Assembly (NCBI GenBank): GCA_023132545.1
Contig: JAGLYB010000048.1
Location: 1 to 15,129 of the forward strand
Length of the DNA stretch: 15,129 nt
DNA from: Candidatus Bipolaricaulota bacterium
GTDB taxonomy: Bacteria > Bipolaricaulota > Bipolaricaulia > UBA7950 > UBA9294
Reading direction: 5' to 3'
The notes beneath the pieces are model-generated. The model saw only the letters and a program-made list of their open reading frames with translations, was not told where the DNA came from and searched no databases. This document shows, piece by piece, positions 7,219-14,756 of this stretch (position 1 is its first letter; every line of letters begins with the position of its first letter). A program made the position numbers and the translations under genes.

Positions 7219-10011
7219 CTAGAACGAAACCTTCCCATAAAGGGTGGTGACTCCTTCGCCAAGGACCGGAGTGGCAATACCGATTTGGGCAGTTAAGGAG
7301 ATGAGGCCACCGAGCGTGGATAGCTCGATGATTTGCTCCATTCCGGCCTCTATGCTGGGGGAGGTTGTACCGAATTCATCTGGGCTTGTCCAACCTGCGC
7401 CCGCAGTTACGAAGAGCCTGGTATGAACGCGATCCACCATCGCCAGATGAAACAGACTGTAGGGAAGAGAGTCCGGCGATGGCAGTCCGAGTGCGATCTT
7501 GGCAGCAGCGACGTGATTCGATCGAGGAAGCGGAATGCTGCGCAGTTCTGAAACGCTGAATTGCAATGACTGGGGCACGTTTCCGTTGGAGATGCCGATC
7601 CGCGCGCTTCCCAGCACGTAAACGCCGGGGAACAACCTGATCTCATGTTGGGCTGAAAGCTCGGCTTGTCCAATGCCGTGCGGAGCCACTCGGAACATCA
7701 CGGATTGCGTCCCTGAACCGGCAATCGAAGGAAGATCAGTGGCGCGGAACTTGAGCGCCAAGAGCGGCTCCCCATTTGAGACGAGACGTTGTCCGGTAAT
7801 CGTGAATGCGAATGCCGGCTCCCAATAGGTGGCTGCCGAACCGGTCTCCGGTTGTCCATAGGTGGTGTAGGTGTAGGCAAGATGGCCCGTCAGCTGAGGG
7901 GTGGCAAACGACGTAAGAATGGATATCCGGTGGTTTCGCTCCATTTTGATTGAAGCCGAAGCTGATGTCTGACTGATCGAGATGCGCAACCGATCGAGGT
8001 GAGAGAAGATGACGCCACCCGTCTCGTGATCCGGCGCCAGCACATAGGCGTCCAGCGGGAGAACGTTCTTGCTGACAGCTCCCACGATCTTGGCCGGCGC
8101 GTGGTTGTTTAGACGATCACGATCGGGAAGATGGTGATCGGGATCGATGGTTACCCTGGCTACCCACGTAGGTGTGGTGAATTCCAGAATGGCAGTTTCG
8201 TCAATGCCGTCCCATTCCTGTCTTACCGTTCCTTCGGACTGCATGGTTGCTTCGATCACGACGGGCTGCGCAACGCCGCCGTCTCGAGTCACAGAGATAA
8301 GGGTCGTATGAACGCCGTCCTCAACGGATCGATCGAGGATGTGAATGGCATAGTCTGCTGATCCGGGGCCGAACACCCAGAAATCGAAGAACTCAGCCAG
8401 CGATTGATTCGCTTCTTCCTCCAGCAAGACCTGGAAGGTTCGAGCGTCCAGCAAGTCGGCGCGTTTCTCGACAATAGCGCGTGTGAGCGCACGTTCAAAG
8501 GCTTCGAATCCGATCTTGGCAGCAATGGCACGAGCTACCAGATAGCCCTTGTCGTAGAGTCGCACGGATTCGGCGTTGCCGAATTGAACGTTCTTTGTGG
8601 GCTTGATCAACTCCTCGTCGAATCCTGCTCGTGTGGTCAACAAATAGGGCAGCTCAATGAGATGTTCACGCAGGTTGAAGAAACTCCACTGCTGCGTAAC
8701 GAAATCACCCACAATGCCGGGAACCTGCGGCGCGAACACATTGGGTTCGCACGATCCATATCGATCCTCGAAATATCGGACGGACAGGTATTGTGCCAAT
8801 CCCTCAGATAGCCATGCTTCCGCGTCGAGGTCGATGCCTGTTCCCAATCCGACCCATTGATGGGCGATTTCGTGGGCCAGCACGTACTCGATGACCCGAT
8901 TGAGCGCGCCGGGAAACAATACATCCCGGTGTGTGAAAAACCGGGAAGATAGCCAAACGATGCCATCGGCTGCAAAGGCGTGGCCATGGGAAGTCGGGTT
9001 CTCGACGATGGTGAGCGAAGAGCGAGGATAGGGGCCGTAGTGTTCGATGTAGTTGGCCAGGATATCAAGGGCCAGCGTGGCGATCAATCGGGCATCCCCC
9101 TCGTGGTGGGGAAGATAGAAGACCTCAACATCCGTCGTGCTCTCCAATCGGTAGCTTTCGTAGCCTGGGCCAATGGTAAGTGCCAGCGAGCGACTAGGCG
9201 ACTCATTTCGGACGACATAGCTGCGATCCGATTCGTCCACCAACTCAGCCGAACTCGCAGAGTTCGCAGAATTCGTAGACTTCGCGTTGGCCAACTCTTC
9301 AACGATGTCCGTGCCTACGATGAGTTGAGACCCGGCAGGGACGGTGATGGTGGCCGACAACTGCGACCACGGGAACACGAGAGGCAGCGAGTCCATTCCC
9401 TCATATCCGATGACGCCGTCATGTTCTACAATGAGCGCTTGTTCGGGGAACAGCATCGGGAACCATCCGAACCGCCAAGTGAGGATGCCCTTCGTGATGC
9501 CTTGGTCTCCCATTGTTGTGCGGGGTACCTCAGTGAGGAAGTGACAGCGGAGGGAGACGAGAGACTCTGCCGTTGTTGTTGGCAGGTCGACGGCGAGCAC
9601 GGTTTCTTCCAGCGAATAGGTTTGCCAGGATGGCGGTATCGCCAGTAATCGGAATGGAACGTCCTCTTCGCCGGTGTCCGTGATCAACTCAACGGAGATG
9701 ACCAAGATCTGTGCCGGTTCGAACCCGAAGGGATAGACGGCGTCCTGCTGCCTGGGTGATAGAAACGGGTTGGGTTCCGAGTCCAAATTGGCCAACAACG
9801 AGAAATAGGCCGTTTCGGACTCAGGCGAGAACTGAAGGTCAAACGAACCCTCAATCGTTCGCGATTCCGCATCGTAGCGAACGTCCATCGAATAGGCCGG
9901 CGCGTTCGTGGGTGAATACACCGGCTCGTTTGCGAACACTCCGTTCGTATTGTCAAGGGTTGGCAGGGTGAAAAGGGTCACTAGCAAAGTTAAAACGAAC
10001 AGCATGCGCAT
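7219..10011 (-). CDS. M1-type zinc metallopeptidase with signal peptide and C-terminal beta-rich (barrel-like) domain
   Basis: This 930-residue exported protein has a hydrophobic leader (residues 1-28, ending GVFANEP). An N-terminal beta-sandwich region is followed by a gluzincin catalytic domain: H380-E-x-x-H384 and E403 in WLSEG, the HExxH-18-E spacing of family M1, and Y486 in LYDKGY, matching the transition-state Tyr region. The GxMEN exopeptidase motif expected upstream of HExxH is not visible; NPTSHGHAFA at 338-347 is in about that place. Strict aminopeptidase activity is therefore uncertain. From about 645 to 930 the chain alternates short polar/hydrophobic strands and ends in Phe, resembling an outer-membrane barrel; this is inference. 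A Ser/Ala/Asn-rich linker sits at 241-257. ATG at 10011 has GGGGGA a few bases upstream. The gene lies 24 nt after the CNNM-like gene and 20 nt before pheT. Zinc ligands are H380, H384 and E403 by family knowledge. Confidence 0.85.
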   Translation of the reverse strand: MRMLFVLTLLVTLFTLPTLDNTNGVFANEPVYSPTNAPAYSMDVRYDAESRTIEGSFDLQFSPESETAYFSLLANLDSEPNPFLSPRQQDAVYPFGFEPAQILVISVELITDTGEEDVPFRLLAIPPSWQTYSLEETVLAVDLPTTTAESLVSLRCHFLTEVPRTTMGDQGITKGILTWRFGWFPMLFPEQALIVEHDGVIGYEGMDSLPLVFPWSQLSATITVPAGSQLIVGTDIVEELANAKSTNSANSASSAELVDESDRSYVVRNESPSRSLALTIGPGYESYRLESTTDVEVFYLPHHEGDARLIATLALDILANYIEHYGPYPRSSLTIVENPTSHGHAFAADGIVWLSSRFFTHRDVLFPGALNRVIEYVLAHEIAHQWVGLGTGIDLDAEAWLSEGLAQYLSVRYFEDRYGSCEPNVFAPQVPGIVGDFVTQQWSFFNLREHLIELPYLLTTRAGFDEELIKPTKNVQFGNAESVRLYDKGYLVARAIAAKIGFEAFERALTRAIVEKRADLLDARTFQVLLEEEANQSLAEFFDFWVFGPGSADYAIHILDRSVEDGVHTTLISVTRDGGVAQPVVIEATMQSEGTVRQEWDGIDETAILEFTTPTWVARVTIDPDHHLPDRDRLNNHAPAKIVGAVSKNVLPLDAYVLAPDHETGGVIFSHLDRLRISISQTSASASIKMERNHRISILTSFATPQLTGHLAYTYTTYGQPETGSAATYWEPAFAFTITGQRLVSNGEPLLALKFRATDLPSIAGSGTQSVMFRVAPHGIGQAELSAQHEIRLFPGVYVLGSARIGISNGNVPQSLQFSVSELRSIPLPRSNHVAAAKIALGLPSPDSLPYSLFHLAMVDRVHTRLFVTAGAGWTSPDEFGTTSPSIEAGMEQIIELSTLGGLISLTAQIGIATPVLGEGVTTLYGKVSF

Positions 10012-10035
10012 GATGTCCCCCGTGAGGCTTCGTTC

Positions 10036-11334
10036 TTAGGTATCCGACTCGTCAGGATCAAAGGATCGATCGACGATGATACGAACGGTGGTGATCTCTC
10101 GGTCGGACGCCCGCTCGACGATCAGCTGAACAGGGCCGATTTCCACCTGGTCGCCTTGCTTGGGCATCGAGCCGATCCGGCTCTGAATCAGTCCGTTGAT
10201 AGTTACTCCTTCGTCCTCGGGAAGCTCGATGTCCATGGTGCGGTTCAGATCGTGCACCGCTGTATCGCCGGTGATCAATGCCTCATCGGCGGATAATCGC
10301 TTTGCCAGTGCTGTCGGCCGATCGTACTCATCCTCGATCTCGCCCACGATTTCTTCCAGGATGTCCTCCAACGTAACAATCCCGGCCATGCCGCCAAATT
10401 CGTCGATGACTACAGCCATGTGCACCTTCTGGCGCTGGAATTCCTGCAGCAGAACATTAATTAGTTGGGTTGTCGGAGCGTAATAGGCGGGACGTTGAAG
10501 CTGCTTCAGAGTCAGGTCGGGATCGGTTAAATCGCAGGCCAACAGGTCCTTGGCATAAAGCGTTCCAGTGACCTTGTCCGGTACCTCTTCGTAAACGGGG
10601 AATCGCGAGTGGCCGTCTTGGATTACGAAATCGCGGACATCGTTTGGGGGCGTGTTGATCTCGATGGATTGAACGTCGGTGCGAGGGACCATGACTTGTT
10701 CTGCCGTCATCTCGTCAAAATCGAGAATGCGGCGAATCATTTCCCCGCCGGCCTCGTCGAGCAGGCCCGATTCCTGGGATTCGTCAATCAGGGTTTCGAT
10801 CTGCTCATCGGTAATCTCGATCGGTTCCTTTTCGGACAAGTCAACACCAAACCCGCGTCCGATCCACTGGGCAATGCCACGGAAGATGAAGATGAAGGGG
10901 CGCAGCACACGTGTCATCGCATAGACCTGATTAATGGTCCACAACGTCAAGCGTTCGGTATTGTGTTTGGCGAAATTCTTGGGTGTGATCTCGCCGAAGA
11001 TCAACAGGGAAACCGCCATTACGGCTATTGCGATTAACCCCTGCAACGTTTTCGACATCGTGGGCAACAACTGAGTGACGAGCAACGTCATCACCGAGCT
11101 GGCCATGACGTTTGTTAGGTTGTTCATTACCAGAAGTGCGGTAATGAGATCATTAGGCTCTTCCAACAACAGGGTAAGACCCTTCTTCTTCTTGGGGTGG
11201 TTGTTAATCAGATAGCGCAATCGTCCTCTTGCCAATGAAGTGACAGCCGTCTCAGTACTTGAAAAGTAGGCGGATGCAGCGATCAAGAAAACGATCAGCG
11301 CAAGTTGTGCGCTTATGGACACAGTCAGGTTCAC
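10036..11334 (-). CDS. CNNM/CorC-HlyC family membrane protein with CBS pair
   Basis: The 432-residue protein has the full family architecture. A CNNM (DUF21) transmembrane domain covers about residues 5-165 with four hydrophobic stretches and the GEITPK motif at 114-119. A CBS pair follows at about 205-335 (VMVPRTDVQSIEI; then MAVVIDEFGGMAGIVTLEDILEEIVGEI). A CorC/HlyC C-terminal domain at about 350-422 ends in a short acidic tail. Members are inner-membrane proteins linked to Mg2+ or other divalent-cation efflux, and the CBS module binds adenine nucleotides. Older 'hemolysin' names for the family are misleading. The start codon is GTG at 11334, only about 14 nt from the TATAAT box, so the leader would be very short; a second GTG lies four codons downstream. 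It is the first gene of the leftward operon leading to the peptidase, pheT and tsaE. Confidence 0.93.
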   Translation of the reverse strand: MNLTVSISAQLALIVFLIAASAYFSSTETAVTSLARGRLRYLINNHPKKKKGLTLLLEEPNDLITALLVMNNLTNVMASSVMTLLVTQLLPTMSKTLQGLIAIAVMAVSLLIFGEITPKNFAKHNTERLTLWTINQVYAMTRVLRPFIFIFRGIAQWIGRGFGVDLSEKEPIEITDEQIETLIDESQESGLLDEAGGEMIRRILDFDEMTAEQVMVPRTDVQSIEINTPPNDVRDFVIQDGHSRFPVYEEVPDKVTGTLYAKDLLACDLTDPDLTLKQLQRPAYYAPTTQLINVLLQEFQRQKVHMAVVIDEFGGMAGIVTLEDILEEIVGEIEDEYDRPTALAKRLSADEALITGDTAVHDLNRTMDIELPEDEGVTINGLIQSRIGSMPKQGDQVEIGPVQLIVERASDREITTVRIIVDRSFDPDESDT

Positions 11335-11347
11335 CTCACCGATTCCT

Positions 11348-11375
11348 ATTATAAGGTGACTGCGTCCTAGTGCAA
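11348..11375 (-). promoter_or_regulatory. leftward promoter for the CNNM-peptidase-pheT-tsaE operon
   Basis: On the minus strand a perfect TATAAT occupies 11353-11348. TTGCAC at 11375-11370 stands 16 bp upstream as a weak -35. Predicted transcription would start near 11341, only about 7 nt before the GTG start codon. Confidence 0.55.
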
Positions 11376-11396
11376 CAATGCTTCAGCGATTGTTGC
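11372..11396. promoter_or_regulatory. perfect 8-bp inverted repeat, candidate operator between divergent promoters
   Basis: GCAACAAT (11372-11379) and ATTGTTGC (11389-11396) are exact reverse complements, separated by 9 bp. The left arm overlaps the leftward -35 and the right arm overlaps the rightward -35 (TTGTTG). This is the classic placement for a dimeric repressor that controls both directions. The half-sites are not those I know for BirA, FapR or FadR, so no regulator is named. Confidence 0.45.
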
Positions 11397-11419
11397 CTGC
11401 CCTTCCATGCTGGTACAAT
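11390..11419 (+). promoter_or_regulatory. rightward promoter for accB-accC
   Basis: TTGTTG (11390-11395) and TACAAT (11414-11419) are separated by 18 bp, giving a plausible sigma-70-type promoter. Transcription would start near 11426, just before the GAGGAGG ribosome site at 11430-11436. The alternative -35 TTGCCT (11393-11398) leaves only 15 bp and is less likely. Confidence 0.5.
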
Positions 11420-11441
11420 AGTTTTTCTTGAGGAGGCCCGC

Positions 11442-11873
11442 GTGGACATGCAAGAGCTGAAAGATATTATCCGGCTGCTGAAAGAGGAAGGCTTGGCCGA
11501 GATCACGGTTTCGGATGGAGATCAACGTGTGACCGTGAAGCGCTTTGTCCAGGGTTCTCCCACGCAGCAAGTCCAGCAGGCTCCAGTCATCGAAACGCCG
11601 ATCCAATCCACTGCCCCCGAACTGCCTGAGCGTGAATTCCAATTGACGGCTCCCCTTGTAGGAACGTTCTATCGTCGCCCTTCACCCGACGACGAGCCGT
11701 TCGTGTCCACAGGAGAGGTTGTCCAAGCCGGAGACACCATTTGTATCATTGAAGCGATGAAAGTGATGAACGAAATCAAGGCCGAAGCTCCGGGCCGCGT
11801 GCGCCAGGCCCTGCTTGACGACGGTGCTGTGGTGGAGTTTGGCCAGCCTCTGTTCATTTTTGAGAAACTATGA
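11442..11873 (+). CDS. accB: acetyl-CoA carboxylase biotin carboxyl carrier protein
   Basis: The 143-residue protein begins (V/M)DMQELKDIIRLLKEEG, the standard AccB N-terminal helix. A Gln/Pro/Thr-rich hinge follows at about 36-65, then the biotinyl domain (about 66-143). That domain contains the lipoyl/biotinyl signature EAMKVMNE, with K107 as the biotinylated lysine. The FYRRPSPDDEPFV segment before it is the 'thumb' region typical of AccB. I chose GTG at 11442 because GAGGAGG (11430-11436) sits five bases upstream, and because the frame further upstream (open back to 11370) would run through the promoter. ATG at 11448 is the alternative, two codons shorter. AccB carries CO2 from biotin carboxylase to the carboxyltransferase in malonyl-CoA synthesis. 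It overlaps accC by ATGA, so the two are coupled. accA and accD are not nearby. Confidence 0.95.
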   Translation: MDMQELKDIIRLLKEEGLAEITVSDGDQRVTVKRFVQGSPTQQVQQAPVIETPIQSTAPELPEREFQLTAPLVGTFYRRPSPDDEPFVSTGEVVQAGDTICIIEAMKVMNEIKAEAPGRVRQALLDDGAVVEFGQPLFIFEKL

Positions 11874-13213
11874 GCTTTGATGCCGTTCTGATTGCCAATC
11901 GCGGCGAGATTGCGCTCCGCGTGATTGAGGCCTGCCGTGAGCTGGGGCTCCAATCTATCGTTGCCTATTCCGAGGCCGACGCCCACATGCCGTACCTCAA
12001 GATGGCAGATCGTGCCATTTGCATAGGCCCGCCTGAACCGGCCAAGAGCTATCTCAACATCGCAGCCATTATCTCTGCCGCCGAATTAAACGGTGTTGGT
12101 GCCATCCATCCGGGCTATGGCTTCCTCGCGGAGAATCCGCATTTTGTGGAAGTGTGCGAAGATCACGAACTGACCTTCATCGGCCCTCCACGCGGTGCGA
12201 TGGAATTGTTGGGAGACAAGGTGGAGGCACGCCGTGCAGTTGCTGCAACCGGCGTTCCCGTCCTGCCCGGCATGCCCATGCCCGAAGATTCCGACGAGCA
12301 GCTTGCAGCTGCGGAATCCATTGGCTATCCCGTCCTGATCAAGGCGGTTTATGGCGGCGGCGGACGTGGTATGCGCTGGGTGACCGATCCCAACGAGTTC
12401 TTGGCCAAGGCTTCGGCTGCTGCGGAAGAAGCCCGCGGTGCAACTGGAAACAGCGATCTGTATCTGGAGAAGGCACTACAGGATCCGCGCCATATAGAGG
12501 TTCAGATTATGGCCGATGGTTTCGGCAACGTGATTCATCTAGGTGAGCGGGAATGCTCGATACAACGTCGGCATCAGAAGTTGATCGAAGAAACGCCGGC
12601 TCCCAATCTTCCGCAGGATACGCGTGAGGCGATCTGGGAAGCCGCCCTTAACGCTTCCCGTGCAGTCGGCTATCGAAACGCTGGAACCATAGAATTCGTG
12701 GTCGCCCCGGACAACACTTTCTACTTCATCGAAATGAACGCCCGTATTCAAGTCGAGCACTCCGTATCAGAGATGATTTGTGGTCTTAACCTCATCAAGG
12801 AGCAAATCCGCGTTGCCCTGGGAGAGCCGCTTTCGCATGCACAAGAGGAGATCCCTTTCCGAGGACACGCCATCGAATGTCGTATCAATGCTGAAGATCC
12901 TGATAACGCGTTCATGCCATGCTGCGGGACAATTGGAATCGAGCAACTGCCAGGTGGGAACGGTATTCGATTTGATTCAGCCCTTTATCAGGGAATGAAT
13001 GTGTTGCCCTATTATGACTCACTGATCGGCAAGTTGATGGCTTGGGGAGAGTCGCGTGATGAAGCGATCGTGCGTATGGGAACATCTTTGGAGCGATTGA
13101 AACTCTCAGGAATCCGTACGACGACTCCGATGCTCATCGAGATTATCCGGCACCCGGCGTTTCGCGCCGGGGAGGTTACAACCGGATTCTTGGAACAGCA
13201 CTTCCCACAATGA
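11870..13213 (+). CDS. accC: biotin carboxylase subunit of acetyl-CoA carboxylase
   Basis: The 447-residue length is normal for AccC. The N-terminal domain starts DAVLIANRGEIALRVI. The ATP-grasp glycine loop is IKAVYGGGGRGMR (157-169); the usual version reads IKASxGGGGRGMR. RECSIQRRHQKLIEE lies around 227-241, with FIEMNARIQVEHSVSEM at 286-302, where E288, R292, Q294 and E296 align with the catalytic set. Two positions there differ from the common NTRIQVEHPVTEM (Ala and Ser instead of Thr and Pro), which does not suggest inactivation. The enzyme uses ATP and bicarbonate to carboxylate biotin on AccB. Its ATG overlaps the accB stop (ATGA at 11870-11873). An exceptional stem-loop begins 5 nt after its stop codon. 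AccC shares motifs with pyruvate and propionyl-CoA carboxylases, but its size and pairing with AccB favour acetyl-CoA carboxylase. Confidence 0.96.
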   Translation: MSFDAVLIANRGEIALRVIEACRELGLQSIVAYSEADAHMPYLKMADRAICIGPPEPAKSYLNIAAIISAAELNGVGAIHPGYGFLAENPHFVEVCEDHELTFIGPPRGAMELLGDKVEARRAVAATGVPVLPGMPMPEDSDEQLAAAESIGYPVLIKAVYGGGGRGMRWVTDPNEFLAKASAAAEEARGATGNSDLYLEKALQDPRHIEVQIMADGFGNVIHLGERECSIQRRHQKLIEETPAPNLPQDTREAIWEAALNASRAVGYRNAGTIEFVVAPDNTFYFIEMNARIQVEHSVSEMICGLNLIKEQIRVALGEPLSHAQEEIPFRGHAIECRINAEDPDNAFMPCCGTIGIEQLPGGNGIRFDSALYQGMNVLPYYDSLIGKLMAWGESRDEAIVRMGTSLERLKLSGIRTTTPMLIEIIRHPAFRAGEVTTGFLEQHFPQ

Positions 13214-13218
13214 CGATG

Positions 13219-13241
13219 GGAACTCGTCGAAGACGAGTTCC
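13219..13241 (+). terminator. perfect 10-bp stem-loop abutting the accC stop
   Basis: GGAACTCGTC (13219-13228) and GACGAGTTCC (13232-13241) pair perfectly around the loop GAA; a flanking G-T wobble can extend it. Only a weak T-rich tract follows (TTGG then GTTTT). It may terminate accBC transcription, protect the 3' end, or form part of the following structured leader. Confidence 0.4.
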
Positions 13242-13368
13242 TTGGAGTTTTCGGGCTTGCGTCCGAAAACATCTAGGCGGTGAGACGACGAGTTTGGCTG
13301 TCTTTCCAACAAATCCGCCCAACTGGAGAAACAGCTATGCTGTTTCTCCAACGAACCCACAGGGTTCG
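13219..13368 (+). promoter_or_regulatory. four consecutive stem-loops filling the accC-ffh spacer
   Basis: Within 150 nt there are four back-to-back hairpins. A: 13219-13228/13232-13241, 10 bp, loop 3. B: 13247-13256/13261-13270, 10 bp including one G-U, loop TTGC. C: 13324-13335/13339-13350, a perfect 12 bp, loop TAT. D: 13352-13358/13362-13368, 7 bp, loop ACA. Between B and C, GGCGG (13276-13280) can also pair with CCGCC (13315-13319). The four stem sequences differ, so this is not one repeat copied four times. D ends 7 nt before the AGGAG ribosome site of ffh at 13376-13380. I recognise no known riboswitch, leader peptide or RNA gene; a structured 5' leader or a set of processing or termination hairpins are the two readings. 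I see no convincing promoter here. Confidence 0.6.
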
Positions 13369-13385
13369 CGTTCGCAGGAGAGAGA

Positions 13386-14714
13386 ATGTTTGATAGCTTG
13401 ACCAATAAATTGACCGATCTGTTCTCGAAATTGCGAGGTAAGGGGACGTTATCTGAAGCCGATGTGACTGCCGGGTTGAGGGAAATCCGGCTGGCACTTC
13501 TTGAAGCCGACGTCCATTACAAGGTTGTCAAGGAACTAACTGAACGCATTAAAGCAAGGGCGATTGGGGAAGAAGTGCTGGGCAGCCTGACGCCTGGCCA
13601 GCAAGTCGTCAAGATTGTGCGCGACGAGTTGACCATAACCATGGGGGGAGAGCGATCACCGCTTGATCTATCCCGATCTCCAGCTGTGGTGTTGATGGTG
13701 GGATTGCAGGGATCGGGGAAAACGACCAGCGCTGCCAAGCTTGCGGTGCGACTGAAGAAGGAAGGGCGCAAGCCCCTGCTGGTGGCTGCCGATATCTATC
13801 GGCCGGCGGCTGTGGAGCAGTTGGAAACATTGGGCCGGGAAGCCGACGTTCCCGTCTTCTCGCTGGCCGACGCGAAACCGGCTGACATCGTGACGCGTGG
13901 TTTGGATTGGGCCGAGACCCATCTGCGTGACGTCGTGCTGGTGGACACTGCCGGACGCCTTCAGATCGACGAAGACATGATGGCAGAGGTTGATGAGATC
14001 GCTCGTGTGGCCAAACCGTCGGAAATCCTTCTTGTGGCCGATGCCATGACTGGTCAAGAAGCCGTCAACATTGCATCTGCGTTTCACGATCAATTGGGGC
14101 TAACCGGTGTAATTCTCACCAAGCTGGACGGCGATGCCCGAGGCGGAGCTGCACTTTCCATCCGCCACCTTTCTGGTTGTCCGGTCAAGTTCGTCGGAAT
14201 GGGAGAGAAGCTTGATGGATTGGAACCATTCTATCCCGAGAGAATGGCCGAGCGTATTTTGGGCATGGGCGACGTTCTCACCCTGATTGAACAAGTAGAA
14301 CAAACGCTCGATCAAGAGAAAGCGGAAGGTCTCGTTCAGCGGCTGCGAAAGAATCAATTTACCCTTCAAGACTTCCTCGAACAGCTGGAAGAGATGCAGA
14401 AGCTCGGTCCGCTGTCATCGATTATCGATAAGCTTCCTGGAGCCGCAAAGCTGAAAAACGCGGTGGGGACTGAAGATGAGAGCGAGACTACGCGCGCGAT
14501 GGCCATTCTGAGATCGATGACCCTGGAAGAACGCATGAACCCCTCTATAATCGGGGGTAGTCGTAAGAAGCGCATTGCCCGTGGAAGTGGAACCCAAGTT
14601 CGGGATGTCAATCGTGTTTTGGCACGTTTTACAGAAGCCAAACGGGCGTTGAAGATGATCGGCGGACGCCGAAACAAAGGAAAAAACCCGCTTGACGCGA
14701 TGGGTTTGTCATAA
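13386..14714 (+). CDS. ffh: signal recognition particle GTPase Ffh (SRP54)
   Basis: Ffh binds 4.5S/SRP RNA and signal sequences of nascent membrane proteins and delivers ribosomes to FtsY at the membrane. The 442-residue protein has the N domain (1-85, with the ALLEADV motif at 37-43) and the G domain with G1 GLQGSGKTT (106-114), DIYRPAA (136-142), G3 DTAGR (187-191) and G4 TKLDGDARGG (245-254). The M domain spans about 325-435, with SGTQVRDVN at 401-409, the RNA-binding helix-turn-helix region. The M domain is poorer in methionine at its tail than in enterobacteria, ending soon after NPLDAMG. ATG at 13386 has AGGAG at 13376-13380. The gene is followed after 42 nt by rpsP, a widespread pairing. 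Upstream lies the hairpin-rich spacer, whose structure could affect its translation. Confidence 0.97.
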   Translation: MFDSLTNKLTDLFSKLRGKGTLSEADVTAGLREIRLALLEADVHYKVVKELTERIKARAIGEEVLGSLTPGQQVVKIVRDELTITMGGERSPLDLSRSPAVVLMVGLQGSGKTTSAAKLAVRLKKEGRKPLLVAADIYRPAAVEQLETLGREADVPVFSLADAKPADIVTRGLDWAETHLRDVVLVDTAGRLQIDEDMMAEVDEIARVAKPSEILLVADAMTGQEAVNIASAFHDQLGLTGVILTKLDGDARGGAALSIRHLSGCPVKFVGMGEKLDGLEPFYPERMAERILGMGDVLTLIEQVEQTLDQEKAEGLVQRLRKNQFTLQDFLEQLEEMQKLGPLSSIIDKLPGAAKLKNAVGTEDESETTRAMAILRSMTLEERMNPSIIGGSRKKRIARGSGTQVRDVNRVLARFTEAKRALKMIGGRRNKGKNPLDAMGLS

Positions 14715-14756
14715 TAAGCTCGCGCGCTTGAGTGGCAAAGAAGTTTGAGGTGAGGT

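Noticed and set aside
6392..7222. 276-codon plus-strand frame opposite pheT
   Set aside because: It is antisense to an intact, fully recognisable pheT and has no family motif; it is a shadow of codon bias.
11370..11441. Longer accB frame starting at 11370
   Set aside because: The extra 24 codons would overlap the promoter and palindrome, and they precede the conserved AccB N-terminus, which has its own GAGGAGG site.
13210..13401. 63-codon open frame starting in ATGA overlap with the accC stop and running past the ffh start
   Set aside because: The start overlap is tempting, but the frame runs straight through all four palindromic hairpins, overlaps the ffh ribosome site and start, and its product shows no domain pattern. 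The hairpins explain the region better.
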